This document shows positions 44,919 to 55,527 of a stretch of 64,000 nt of DNA, in pieces. The notes under the pieces were generated by a model. The model was not told where the DNA came from and made no database searches. It saw only the letters and a list, made by a program, of their open reading frames with translations. The DNA is from Epithemia pelagica (Eukaryota; Bacillariophyta; Bacillariophyceae; Surirellales; Surirellaceae), in the NCBI GenBank assembly GCA_946965045.2, contig OX337232.1, forward strand, positions 558,001-622,000, read 5' to 3'. Within the stretch, counting starts at the first letter, position 1, and every line of letters starts with the position of its first letter. The position numbers and the translations under genes are program-made.

Positions 44919-45654
44919 GACGTGGGGCTTCTCTCTGTCGTATCCAAGGGAGGTTGACGCTGTTTGGTCTTTTTGCTGGTTGTGTTGTGGTCGAAATTTC
45001 TGGAAGCCCCAACTTCCAACTCCAACTTCCAACGTTCAACTTTCCGATGGGGCGTAAGAGTAAAAGCGAGCATGCCGTGCCTATGAGATCGCGTGTCTTC
45101 AAGCGTCCTATATGCGACTGATATTCCCTAAAAAATCTCAGATCGGGAGACGATTCGAGACGTTGAGCACCAACTATGGGGATTTTGGATCGAACACAAC
45201 CATCATTCTGCCTCTGTTTGACGCAGCAGGTAACAGCAACAACAGCAACAACAAGGACGTATGTACACACTTTTCAATCAACTTCAAAGCCTGTGTAATA
45301 CTACTGACTCTGCAGAGGTCTCTACTAGGATTTGGACGTGTGGACACGTGATGGACCACTCGCTAAGACTCACGCACAGGCATGAAGACACATTCGTGTC
45401 CAGTCGTGCTGGAACAGAACCTGCATCCTCGACATTGACGACAACAACCTCATTCACAAACACAGACGCCGAAAGGAAACAACAGCCCATCGCAAACCAA
45501 CAACCACAACATGATGCCCACGGAGGTGCAAGTGTAGGTAGGCACGAGTCAGAATCCTGAATATCTTCTCCTGTTTGCAATTCTGGTTCCGTGTTGTTGC
45601 AAGGTTTTCCATGAATCAAGGTTTTGGGGTCATGGATGTCGAGTTCTGTTTTCT
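44919..45654. other. Intergenic region, nothing recognised
   Basis: Promoter side of the SET-like gene and 3' flank of the OMA1-like gene. A minus-strand frame starting with an ATG that overlaps the OMA1 stop (45658–45284) is Cys/Ser-rich and not convincing. Confidence 0.4.
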
Positions 45655-47058
45655 TCATGGTGCAATGCGTTGTTGTTGCTGTTGTTGTTGTTTTTCACGT
45701 TGATTTGCTTGTCTTGCCGCCACTTGTCGCGCTTGTTCCATGGCCTGTCGCATTTGTCGACAGGGTCGACCATTCTCTCGATTCCAAATTTCCAAGGCCT
45801 GGGGCAAGTCGTGTTCCAATTGGGCAATCCGATGGGGATGCGACGGATGGGTACTCAAAAATTCGGGCGGTTCCCAGGATGACGACGACGACGCGTCGTC
45901 GTTGCCGTCCAAAGAAGGATGATCCTGGTCGGCCATGTGTCGAAAGACGACCGGTGCGGCTCGCGGATCAAAACAGGCCCGAGCCGTCAAGTGCAACCCA
46001 ATGGCATCGGCTTCTTGTTCTTGTTGGCGACTGTGTGGCAATTCTCGCACCAAGGTCGACACGGCCGGTACCATCCATACGGCCAAGATACCGGAGGGAT
46101 CCAACCACCACGCCACTTGACGCAAGAGGACGGTTACCACTTGACTTGACACGCGTTCGCCCGCATGACGAGCCACATTGTGCGCCGCTTCATGACTCAG
46201 AACCGCCGCCAATTCATCTTCATTGTGCACATAACGGAACAAACCTGTCATGACAAAGACATGATTGCCGGGCAACACAAAGGCATTGGCCGTATCGGAA
46301 CGAACCACCGTATAGGTATAGGGACGATTCAATTGCAAGTCATATTGGTGGTTCTTGTTGCCGTGCTTTGATGATGATGATGATTGTTGCTGTTGTTGTT
46401 GATCGAGGATCCATTCTCGTGAGGCTTGTGCAATGCGGGCTCCCACACGTTGCACAGTGATGGAGGCTCGATGCGTGGGTGGCAAAATATCCGAGTGATA
46501 TTCCTGCAACAAGGATTGGTACGTGGAATCGCCCATTTCTTGTTCCCATTGGGGCGACGTGACAATCCATCGATGACGACCCGTCACGGGTACCACATCC
46601 CATCCACTCCACACCACAGATACAATGACCGTACCTGTTCCAGCCACGGCCATCCAAAGGTACCATGGAACTGGAGCACCAGCACCGCCGTTGCTTCCAT
46701 TGGGACGACGAGGTTGCAAGCGATTGGAAAACCAGCGTATGTGGCCTGACGGTACGAATGGTTGCTGCTTCACGAATGCCCTTCGCATTCCATCACGATA
46801 CAACGAAACGACACGGTTTGCCGTCCTCCAGGAGGAACCACTCAATATTCGACCATGTTGTTGTGTTGTTAGTGGTCTCATCATGATTGGCGGTGGCCCA
46901 GTCATTGTGGATCGATGTCCAACTCGTTGATGATTTGCGACTGATCCACTTGTTCCGCCTGCAATCTTTCGTGAGCTTCGAAGCGCCCCTCCAAGAAGAT
47001 GAGTCGGATGATACAATGGCCTGCTGCTAAAGCAAGAAACGAACGACGACCGCCACAT
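45655..47058 (-). CDS. OMA1-like mitochondrial M48 metalloprotease
   Basis: Single exon, 467 residues, ATG at 47058. The first ~110 residues are Arg/Ser-rich with almost no acidic residues, as in a mitochondrial presequence. Residues 131–153 (PWYLWMAVAGTGTVIVSVVW) are a membrane segment. The zinc site is HEAAH at 289–293 with the third ligand in EQEADAIGL (Glu ~349). FLSTHPSHPHRI (~415) is the conserved late motif of M48 peptidases. The order (presequence, membrane segment, soluble protease) is that of OMA1, the stress-activated inner-membrane protease that cleaves OPA1-type fusion proteins in animals and acts in membrane-protein quality control in yeast. Gln-rich insertions lie at ~217–232 and the C-terminus. 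It diverges from the heat-shock-factor gene with 1.1 kb between. Confidence 0.88.
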   Translation of the reverse strand: MWRSSFVSCFSSRPLYHPTHLLGGALRSSRKIAGGTSGSVANHQRVGHRSTMTGPPPIMMRPLTTQQHGRILSGSSWRTANRVVSLYRDGMRRAFVKQQPFVPSGHIRWFSNRLQPRRPNGSNGGAGAPVPWYLWMAVAGTGTVIVSVVWSGWDVVPVTGRHRWIVTSPQWEQEMGDSTYQSLLQEYHSDILPPTHRASITVQRVGARIAQASREWILDQQQQQQSSSSSKHGNKNHQYDLQLNRPYTYTVVRSDTANAFVLPGNHVFVMTGLFRYVHNEDELAAVLSHEAAHNVARHAGERVSSQVVTVLLRQVAWWLDPSGILAVWMVPAVSTLVRELPHSRQQEQEADAIGLHLTARACFDPRAAPVVFRHMADQDHPSLDGNDDASSSSSWEPPEFLSTHPSHPHRIAQLEHDLPQALEIWNRENGRPCRQMRQAMEQARQVAARQANQREKQQQQQQQRIAP

Positions 47059-48163
47059 GATGATTGGTGATTGGTAAAAAATAGATGATACTATTCAATC
47101 GCTCCTTGTCGTAGTCTCCTTCTGCTTCGAAATTCTCATCCACCCGAACACCGCATTCGCAAGGTGTCAATGATAGTATCTACGGAATTCAGCTTTTGGT
47201 CGCAAGAAGCAGGAGGCTGTAGGCTGTACGGAGAACTGGATGATAGATGCAGCCAGTTCCGACAAAAAGATGCCGAGTCTCGAAAGCGAGAATGGTATGA
47301 TGAGAGCGAGATCGCAAGTCGAGGAGATGCGAACGAAACCAACTGGTGGGTAAGTTAGGACGATGAATGATGACAGTCTTGCAGAGCACCAGCCGGAGAG
47401 ACAGATTGGATCGCCCCCCAACAGCCCATGGCGGATGAGTGACGAGAGAAAGAAGAGAAAGAAGGAAACTACCCCCAGAAATCTCTCCAATTTGAGTTTT
47501 TGAGACGCGCGACCAAAAAATGAGGACCAACACGATTGCAGAATTTGTTCCGACCAACGGTCATGCTGACGGAAAAACACGTTGTTATTAACTGATAAGG
47601 TCCGAAAGAGTGCCAGAAGAAGTCACACAGAAGGCACTTCGGAAGTAGGAAGCAGATGGCTTTTGCTTTGATCGGAGTCTTTGATTGCTTCTCGACAATG
47701 GCCCAAAACGGTTTCATGCGTCAGTCCAAGAAAAAGAGGCTTCTTTCTACTCCTTAGTGGTTTTAGTGGTTTTATGATTAATAAAACTTATTCAAAATTA
47801 GTACCGAGTGTGTAGGTTGTTTCGAAGTTTAGCTCAAGGAAAAGCGACGGCCAAGCGGCGGTTTCAGCTCACTACAACAGCCTACAAGAGTGGACAAACC
47901 ACACGATGGAATCCATCACACGTAGACTTTTGTACCAAGTGGCACGTAGGTGGAATCGGCTCCGCAGCCGTGGACAATGCAAGTCCACAGTTTTTTTTCC
48001 CCGAAGCAAGTGAGCAACCTTTGGTGCTGCAACTTGCATGCCCATATCTCGATACCAGAGAATACTTGAGCACATCTCCCGTGAACGAGAGTGCTTTATC
48101 AATCTGCATAAACTTAGGTAGTTTGTCCATTTCGCACGGCAAACAAAACAACAACAAAATACA
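47059..48163. other. Divergent promoter region between the OMA1-like and heat-shock-factor genes
   Basis: No gene recognised. I looked for clustered heat-shock elements (alternating GAA/TTC) and saw no convincing array. Confidence 0.4.
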
Positions 48164-49463
48164 ATGTGTGTTACGAACACGACTTATCGTCGCCAACAGC
48201 CCATCTCGTTGGTGCCTCCGGCGAACAATGTGTCTGGCTTGACCCAACGTTTGTTGGGAACCTTCCAGCTCAAGGACGCCCCCGCCAAGCCTCAGGAACA
48301 TGTGCCTGCCGCCGCCTCTGCCTTTTCCGCTCCCCTTTCCACGGCGCAACACCACCAAGTTGCCTCGGTTGGCTCCTCCATGGTGGTGACGCAACCGGCC
48401 TGTCCCACCATTCCCAAACCCCGCCCGAAACGCCGCCGCAAACCGCAAAAGCCCGGCAAGACAGCCAAGATGAACGAACGTCATTTTGTCGTTCACAATT
48501 ATCACGATCATGCGGACGATCATGAAGATCTGTCCTATCAGGAAATGGATGAAGAGGAAGAACACTCCCGCCGCAAGGGTGGAGTCGCGATTGCCTTTCC
48601 TCTCAAATTGCACGCTATTTTGGATCAAGTCGAACGGGATGGATTGGGTCATGTCATCTCCTGGCAACCACATGGACGATGCTTTGCAATTCATCAGCCT
48701 AAAGTGTTTGTTGAAACAGTCATGCCAAAGTAAGACTTCTCAATCGCGTTCATGGGCTGTTTCACAAACCAACCAAATCTAACTCTTGTTATTTCCCAGG
48801 TATTTCCGCCAAACCAAGCTTACATCATTCCAACGCCAACTTAATCTGTATGGGTTCTGCCGTCTTACCAAGGGACCTGATTCGGGAGGCTACTACCATG
48901 AATTGTTTCTACGGGGAAAGACATTTTTGACTAAGAAGATGATCCGCACGAAGGTGAAGGGAACCAAGTTTAAGGCTGCAAGCAGTCCTGACCAAGAGCC
49001 TGACTTTTACGCGATGCCCCCTGTTACTATTTCGCCAGAGTCCACTCCCCAGTCCTCTCCCCAACACCAACCTCAAATGCCTAGTGATGGATCATCCATC
49101 TCAGAGGCCTCACTTACACCACCTGTGAGTGATCTTTTTGCTATGTTTAAATCTGCACAGCAAGCTGTCGTGGATGCCAGCCCCTATCAATTCATGTCAG
49201 CGACTGCGGCGCAACCCCCACTTCCCGCTGCGATTGCCATGCCATCGGCTCCTATGCCTGCCCCGGTTGCAGCTCCTATGCCTACGACCCAAGATCAAAT
49301 CTTGGATAAAGCCGTTGACCATTTCTTCTTTACGGGTCCTATGTCAGATTTGGGCGACTTGAATGACTTTGTCCATGATTGGGATCCCAACAACCGGATG
49401 GCGCAAAGCTTGGAAAACGATGTGCAATTGGGTTACATGCTGGACCGTTTGCTAGCGGACTAG
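48164..49463 (+). CDS. Heat-shock transcription factor
   Basis: Exon 1 48164–48729 and exon 2 48800–49463 (GTAAGA donor, CCCAG acceptor; the split Lys codon restores MPKYFRQTK) give 409 residues. The DNA-binding domain spans ~143–240: [30 protein letters not shown], the recognition helix [14 protein letters not shown], then [10 protein letters not shown] basic cluster ([12 protein letters not shown], ~85–96) is a likely nuclear signal. The N-terminus is Ala/Pro/Gln-rich, and an acidic stretch (EMDEEEEH) sits just before the domain. The usual hydrophobic-repeat trimerisation region after the domain is not obvious; instead there is a Pro/Ser/Met-rich tail and a short acidic end ([14 protein letters not shown]), a possible activation motif. 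Diatoms are known to have a greatly expanded HSF family, so the target genes cannot be deduced. The intron inside the domain is 70 nt. Confidence 0.93.
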
Positions 49464-50276
49464 CGACGTCTCTGTGCGCTTTTCATAGTACTTCCTTTTT
49501 AACGAGAGAAATGATGGATCCTTATTAGTTTACTCTGTCATGGTCTAACAAACGTATCGATTTGGTTACGGCGATGTATTCCTATCAAGTCCTTCGCAAC
49601 ACGGGTGGTGATGGATCGTCGTGGCCATGGAGTGCGTGTTGGTAACAAACTAAACGTCAGTGGTCAGTATGCCTTCGCTGTGCACAAATCCGAACTTGAA
49701 GTGCACAAATGCGATTTCAAATTATTTCAACATCCCACTGATCAAGACAGTAGTCTACTGCTCATAAGAAGGCGACTCTTTCACGACATTCTTCTTGGTA
49801 CTAGTTCCTCTCTCTTCTGAGGACACCGACACCTTCTCGTTCTCACATTCTTACACACTTAGAAAAACTATATTAAAGTACTTGACCAACGCTGTGGGGG
49901 TTATGGCCCCCCACCCAAGGATCCGTAATCGCGCCACAGTCGCAGATCTCCAGAATCTGCTAAACTGTGTTTGCCGTGGGCGAGTGTGTCTCCAGACCAG
50001 AACCCCCACTCCTTATTCTCACAAAGTGAGACCGCATCCTCGAAATATCTTCGCAGCGATGCAGAAGTCAGCTGCAATGAGTTGCCACACTCAAGCAACC
50101 AACCGTGGAGAGAGACTTCCAGTCCATGAAACAGGCCAGCTGACGGACAACAAGCGACCTAGACGTATACCACCGAGGTAGTAGTATAGCCGAGTCATCA
50201 CCCCGTTTGGTCTTTCCTTCAACCTTCGTATTTCTCATTCATAATCCTCTTCCTTTCCTCCTTCTTCCTGTTTTTC
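49464..50276. other. 3' flank of the HSF gene and probable 3' end of the DIRS-like element
   Basis: No gene. A small hairpin, GTGGGGG-ttatgg-(C)CCCCCAC, lies at 49894–49914. The left end of the tyrosine-recombinase element must fall here but could not be placed. Confidence 0.4.
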
Positions 50277-51683
50277 TTACAAGCCTTCAGAAAACTTTAC
50301 CAACGCCTCGACTGAGGCCTTGGCATCCGAGTATCGCTCGATCATTGACATAGAAGGGAGTATCCCTCTTCCTTTCAGGTGTTTTTTCCATCGGTTGTTC
50401 ATTTCGATAGTATCTTTCGAAATGCCCCGGTTCTGCGCTTCCGTCGTAGCTCCTCTTCGGAACGAACGCCGAGTACTAAACACTTCCTCGACCTTTGTGC
50501 TCTCGACTATTAAATGAGGGTGTCGGTGCTGTACCCTTTTCCAAAGGGCGTGAAACAATATGTCGAGATCTTTCACGGACGCACGCTTGATCTTGCCTTG
50601 TTTTGTAGAGATCCGAAACATCGGACCCGACCTTATCTTGACCTCTTCGAGACTCCGTATTGCTCTTTCCAACCAGACTCTTATTTCAATGCCCAAACTT
50701 GTTCGATCGCACAGCGGTTGGATGTAAATCCGAAAGGTTCCGTTCGTCTGTTTGAAACGTCCAGCAAGGGCCAACGGTACGTGTCTCTTTCGTTGGTAAT
50801 TGAGTCCTTCTTCCCAATATTTCCTCATCAGTCCCACATCAATTTGTGGGATCTCTTCTCCTCGTAGGGCGGCTGAGAATCCAACCACAACCAAAGCACC
50901 TGTCAATGCCACCTCACGCTTTCTCTGACCCGTGACACCACCTTGCCATTCTTCTTCAAGGATTGCCAGCCCAGCCAAAATCTCATCCAAAGTTATGGCT
51001 TGATCCGGAATCCAAACATCTCCCATGCGTCGATGGCAGCCTGCCATGAATCGTCGGAACCAGTAGGAGTTTGTTGAACTGGCGCTAAAAAACAATCCAC
51101 CTCTGTCCCCTTGGCCCACGGCCGACAATCCACTCCCTCCTGGCAACGTGTGGCAGAAATTTGACACCACAGACCGAACCTTCCTGGCCGTCTCAAATTG
51201 AATCCGTTTTGAGTTCCGACCTTCTCGTAAAGTTTTCATCAGCATAAGGCACGCCACATTCAATCCTTGCGTGTCTCCGAGCGGCATTGGGCCTCTATTC
51301 GGAAGAGGGTGATCCAAACCTATCGTGTTCCCGATTTCCAGCAGCCCTTTCATCTCTCTCCAGTTCTTCTCTACCGTGCTCCTTTCTCGCGACCAAAACG
51401 CATCCAAGTTCGCCCGTCGAATACACAACATCAAGATCTTGTCTTGCTCCCGATCCGCAGCGAAACGCCCTTGCAAGTTGTAGAAGGAACACTCGTTGCA
51501 TTGGAAAGGACACATCAGGTCGTCCCCGACTCTCGCCTCCTGAAATCGCCTTGAGTCATCTTCTATCTCTCCATGCAACTCTTCGTCCAACAGCGCATCA
51601 TCCAAATCTGCGGCTTCAAACACCGGGAAGGTATCATGTTCCAATTTTGCGTAACAACTTGCATGCCAAATGCCTTTGCACAT
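50277..51683 (-). CDS. DIRS-like ORF3: tyrosine recombinase
   Basis: The ATG at 51683 starts two bases after the ORF2 stop (TAG-A-ATG), giving ~468 residues; the frame is open a little further upstream without an ATG. The N-terminal ~110 residues contain paired cysteines (CKGIWHASC, CPFQCNEC) that may bind zinc. The catalytic core has GFSAALRGEEI (first Arg with the following acidic residue), FSTRRSFRRGATTEAQNRGI (box II, where the usual His-x-x-Arg appears as Arg-rich RRSFRRG) and SMIERYSDA with the Tyr nucleophile (codon 50331–50333). Such enzymes integrate DIRS elements by recombining a circular intermediate, so no target-site duplication is expected. The function call rests on these boxes and the position after RT. 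Confidence 0.78.
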   Translation of the reverse strand: MCKGIWHASCYAKLEHDTFPVFEAADLDDALLDEELHGEIEDDSRRFQEARVGDDLMCPFQCNECSFYNLQGRFAADREQDKILMLCIRRANLDAFWSRERSTVEKNWREMKGLLEIGNTIGLDHPLPNRGPMPLGDTQGLNVACLMLMKTLREGRNSKRIQFETARKVRSVVSNFCHTLPGGSGLSAVGQGDRGGLFFSASSTNSYWFRRFMAGCHRRMGDVWIPDQAITLDEILAGLAILEEEWQGGVTGQRKREVALTGALVVVGFSAALRGEEIPQIDVGLMRKYWEEGLNYQRKRHVPLALAGRFKQTNGTFRIYIQPLCDRTSLGIEIRVWLERAIRSLEEVKIRSGPMFRISTKQGKIKRASVKDLDILFHALWKRVQHRHPHLIVESTKVEEVFSTRRSFRRGATTEAQNRGISKDTIEMNNRWKKHLKGRGILPSMSMIERYSDAKASVEALVKFSEGL

Positions 51684-51684
51684 T

Positions 51685-54600
51685 CTACTCGTGCCCCGTG
51701 TATGTCCATAATTTGCGCAACAGATTCCCGACAACGGCTGTACCGGATGACCACAACTCTGACAGTTCCCCGTCCACCGTGTCCAATAAGCCTTTTGCTT
51801 GCTTGACCTGCCAAGGTTTCCTGCTTAAAAAAGGGCACACAAAGGCAACAATCAACGGTTCGTGTTGAGACTTTAACCATAATTCACAACCAACTGGGAT
51901 ATAAAACACAAAGTCGGCGACCTTTCCCAACTTCTTCCTCCAACGATTCGACATGAGCGCGGGGCAAACAAACACATGGGCAGAGTGTGTGCGTACGTGT
52001 CTCGCCTCGCACAATTGATCCACCGCAACATCTGCGATAGCAGGAGGCGGAATCCACACGAAATTTCCTTGCTCAAACGCTTGATCGAACCAATCTTGCG
52101 CAGAAAGAGTCTTCCAGAATGAAAGCGTTGTGGCTTTGTTTGTGATCCAATCCACAACCCCACTCTGCCGTTCTTCAACGGTCTTATTGAGGGGCACATA
52201 CAACAACATGTCACTCCCGGCCATGACTCCTGTCATCAAGTCGCCTCTCGAGAGCCCATCCGTGCCCTGCTCAATCATCCGTGTGCCTGCCACCCAGACG
52301 ACACGAAGGAAAATGCATCCTCGCATCTCCAATCTTTTAGTTCTCAACACTAGTTCATACAACAACTTGGTCGACGAAGTTCCCCTGTAAAAGGCCGTCG
52401 AGTTGTCAGTGAACATAAAGACTTCGGAACCATGCTCAATGGTTCCATTGTCCACCAAGGCCTCGAGGCGCAGAACCAGGTTGTACAACTCGCGGAAATT
52501 CGATGACCTGGCTCCGTATGCCCTTGTCCAAAGCCCATGTTCTGTTTCTACGGTGCTTGATCCATAGATCCACAACGACGAGCCGAATCCCTCTCCAGAG
52601 GCGTCTCCAAATAAAATGGCAACCTTGGAGCCTTTGAGCGGTCTCGCTAAGATTCTTGGTGGTGTTTTATCTTTTGTAAGTTCCATAAGGGCGGCGATAT
52701 CCCCATCATACCTCGGGACCTTTGCGACAGTATCTGGCGGAATCTCACTCGCCTTTTCCTTCCATTCACAAGCTCGCTTTCTGCGATCCTTTTCAGGCAA
52801 TCGCCATCCCTCTTCATCTCGGTCCTGTCTCCATGACTCCAAAGTCAAATGGATTCCCTTAAGATAGGGGACCATAATGTCGTAAGTAAGCGAGACGTAC
52901 ACAAGGAACCCTCTTATACGTTCGAGTTCCTTTCGATTGATCCGTTCTAGCGATTCCGCCCATTCTCTCAATCTTTCGACGTGAGCCTTTGTCTTGTTCC
53001 AGCGATCCTGAGCCACAGTCTTGTATACTCGTCCATCATTACCAGTTTCAACAATGGCTCCAGCCCAAGCACCCGGCGACTTGCTTGGCTCTCTTCTTTT
53101 CCTTGCTGCATCTTGTAACCCAAAGAAAGCCGCACCCTTGGCCATTTTGCTCGCCGCCAGCCAGGCTTCCTCTTCAGAGGGAGCCGTCTCACGTAAGTCA
53201 TCAACGTAAGGGTGGACATCCGCCGCGATGTCTCCATTCCCATTTATCTTGCTGATCCATGGGAGAGACGGGTCATAGTCTGTATTCCCCGGCAAATTCA
53301 ACCTCACGTCAACCCAGCCAAATATGTTTTTAGGATCAGACCGGTCTCCGAAAATTATCCTTTTTACACGTTGGGCACACTGGGTCGTTTGGTAGGGCGA
53401 GGTTGTGAGGCCCATCGCACATCTCGTCCATGCTTCCCAGATTCTTGTGCGTCCACAACGTTCCTTCAATTCCTCTGGAAACAGGTCAGTGATGTCAATG
53501 CCCGTGTAACATCTGAGCTCGGGATGAACCCAAAAGTTAAGGAACATCTCACCAAAATCATTATCTGCTGACCATGTTTTTCCTTCCATCGAACGGAGCA
53601 TAGCGTTCACATTTCCCAGGCCAAACCACGGAGAGAAGAGCGCCGCATTGAGGCCGCTCTTAGTACCGTCATAAACCATACGTATGTCATCCTCCCCTTT
53701 CGGGACTGAGAAAAAACTGGTAAGTGATTTGATGCCTGGAGTTGGCGCGATGTACCCCCGCTTCCTCACTTTAGTCAACTTCTTCTTTTCCAACGCTTTA
53801 CTCTCCTCATTTGGGTTGGCATGTTGACGTCGCCGATATGCTGGTGTCGGTCCAATCCACATGGGGGCAACTCCGTCTCTCATTTCCGTCATCCACCCCA
53901 AATCTGGCATCCTCCAGAAGAAAGGGGAAGAACCCATGTCCCAATCCCACCAGGATGACCTTGCTGCATGATCCAAAGCGCTGAGTCCGGCTTTGATGGT
54001 TCGATCTTGCACCTCTTCCTCGTCATCGTCAAACTTTTGATTCTTCCACCACGACCAGAAATCCACACAGACTCGACGCTTCCAATATCGTAGCGCCCCC
54101 TTGCGAATCGAGTTCAGCGCGTCGACCACTTCCAACCGTTTGCCTTCACTCTGGATTCCCAATTTTTGACAGATACGATTGTCCCAAAGGTAAGTCGGGA
54201 TTTTTGCATCGTCTGATTTTGTTGCTTTCAGGTTTCTGTCCTCACGCCTTTCCTCGGTGTTGAGAGAGCCACCCCCTTCCTCACTGTCGGGAATCGAATA
54301 CAAAGGTATCTCGTCTTCCGTCATTCGTGTTTCATCGGGGCACTCATCCTCTTCTTTGAGTAAGCTGTTTCGCTCCAGAAAACCCTTATCTTTCCTGATT
54401 TTCATATCTTCTGTGAACCCTTCCTTCGATTCTCTCGTCCATTCACGCAATGAATTAACAACTTGCACTCTGACCTTGAAAGGAACCGACACATCATCCA
54501 ACCAACGAGCCAATTCCGAATCCGATCCTCGTTTATGGAGACCAGCCGGAAAGTCCATTGTAATCGCGATTTCCTTCGGAGTAAGTCGCCGTTTTACGAG

Positions 54601-55515
54601 GCCTGTCGATGCAAATACACTTGGCAACTCATGCTCTATGAACCTGTCAATCTTCCATCTCAGCTTGCGGTTCACAATCATCGATGAAGGACGAGCTCCT
54701 CGCACACACTCCACAGATAATTTGCATTCTCTACCGTGGACCGTGGGATCGATCACTCCCCGCATAGTTGTTTTCTTTAAGCCCTCATCGAGGAAATCGG
54801 CCCAACAATCAACAAACCTTGGCATGTCCTTGCACTGTTCCTTCGACGGTCCTTGAGTACGCTCCGCAAAATGGATCCAAGAAACCAAATCGGTGACACC
54901 TCCAAGATCCTGATGTGGAATCTTCATCACCCCTTTTGTCCATTTCTCCAACCGAAGATCCTCCAAAGGAGGACCAGACCATTTTCGACCACCTATCCAC
55001 ACCACTACTTGGACTGTCTCCAAGCTCCAAACTGGGTGTGATGGACCCGGTGACATACCCCCTTCAAAGAAGACAACATCAACTGGCGAGCGTCTATTCC
55101 ACTCCTGCGACTCCTGGAATTCAATTCGCTGTTTTTTCGAACCTCGGTTCTTCGTCAGTTTCTGCTCTAATGGTATCACCAGCTCTCGCCATTCAGATGC
55201 TCCAGTTTCGTCGCCAATGTCATCCACATCCAACACATCAATCCACATTACGCAGCCAAGCGATGTCACCGCCCAAAACCAAAAGGGGGTTCCAATACTG
55301 GCTATGCCTATTCGCCACTTTCCTTTCCCTACTCTCATCCGCCCAGTCTTCTGTTCCGCAACTCCAGTTAGCGACTCGTCACTTGCGTCGATCATTTCTA
55401 CTTTACGTTTCAACAACGAGCTCTTCGCTAACTTTCGGCTTTCCACATTCATTCTTTCGCCAACCTCCCGTCCTCGTTTCCTCTCTTTCTTCTGAGATAT
55501 TGCCACAACCTCCAA
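51685..55515 (-). CDS. DIRS-like ORF2: reverse transcriptase and RNase H
   Basis: The frame from 55515 to TAG at 51685–51687 has 1,276 codons. The first ATG inside is at 55452, and the frame is continuous with ORF1 apart from one TGA, so synthesis could also come from readthrough. Residues ~1–600 are basic and acidic low-similarity sequence. RT follows: FSVPKGEDDIRMVYDGTKSGLN, FNFWVH-like and YTGIDIT segments, MGLTTSPYQTTQ, and the catalytic HPYVDDLRE at ~770. RNase H: ILFGDASGEGFGSSLW (~970), NFRELYNLVLRLEAL, MFTDNSTAF, and GTDGLSRGD. The C-terminal ~200 residues (FDQAFEQGNFVWIPPP … HVFVCPALMSNRWRKKLGKV) look like the short region that follows RNase H in related elements; a methyltransferase motif was not found. 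Confidence 0.85.
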   Translation of the reverse strand: MEVVAISQKKERKRGREVGERMNVESRKLAKSSLLKRKVEMIDASDESLTGVAEQKTGRMRVGKGKWRIGIASIGTPFWFWAVTSLGCVMWIDVLDVDDIGDETGASEWRELVIPLEQKLTKNRGSKKQRIEFQESQEWNRRSPVDVVFFEGGMSPGPSHPVWSLETVQVVVWIGGRKWSGPPLEDLRLEKWTKGVMKIPHQDLGGVTDLVSWIHFAERTQGPSKEQCKDMPRFVDCWADFLDEGLKKTTMRGVIDPTVHGRECKLSVECVRGARPSSMIVNRKLRWKIDRFIEHELPSVFASTGLVKRRLTPKEIAITMDFPAGLHKRGSDSELARWLDDVSVPFKVRVQVVNSLREWTRESKEGFTEDMKIRKDKGFLERNSLLKEEDECPDETRMTEDEIPLYSIPDSEEGGGSLNTEERREDRNLKATKSDDAKIPTYLWDNRICQKLGIQSEGKRLEVVDALNSIRKGALRYWKRRVCVDFWSWWKNQKFDDDEEEVQDRTIKAGLSALDHAARSSWWDWDMGSSPFFWRMPDLGWMTEMRDGVAPMWIGPTPAYRRRQHANPNEESKALEKKKLTKVRKRGYIAPTPGIKSLTSFFSVPKGEDDIRMVYDGTKSGLNAALFSPWFGLGNVNAMLRSMEGKTWSADNDFGEMFLNFWVHPELRCYTGIDITDLFPEELKERCGRTRIWEAWTRCAMGLTTSPYQTTQCAQRVKRIIFGDRSDPKNIFGWVDVRLNLPGNTDYDPSLPWISKINGNGDIAADVHPYVDDLRETAPSEEEAWLAASKMAKGAAFFGLQDAARKRREPSKSPGAWAGAIVETGNDGRVYKTVAQDRWNKTKAHVERLREWAESLERINRKELERIRGFLVYVSLTYDIMVPYLKGIHLTLESWRQDRDEEGWRLPEKDRRKRACEWKEKASEIPPDTVAKVPRYDGDIAALMELTKDKTPPRILARPLKGSKVAILFGDASGEGFGSSLWIYGSSTVETEHGLWTRAYGARSSNFRELYNLVLRLEALVDNGTIEHGSEVFMFTDNSTAFYRGTSSTKLLYELVLRTKRLEMRGCIFLRVVWVAGTRMIEQGTDGLSRGDLMTGVMAGSDMLLYVPLNKTVEERQSGVVDWITNKATTLSFWKTLSAQDWFDQAFEQGNFVWIPPPAIADVAVDQLCEARHVRTHSAHVFVCPALMSNRWRKKLGKVADFVFYIPVGCELWLKSQHEPLIVAFVCPFLSRKPWQVKQAKGLLDTVDGELSELWSSGTAVVGNLLRKLWTYTGHE

Positions 55516-55527
55516 CGGACTAACTTC

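Noticed and set aside
45284-45658. Minus-strand frame whose ATG overlaps the OMA1-like stop (ATGA)
   Set aside because: Coupled translation is not expected for a nuclear gene, and the composition is not protein-like.
47808-48242. Plus-strand frame overlapping the start of the heat-shock factor
   Set aside because: It is in another frame, has no domain and lies mostly in the HSF leader.
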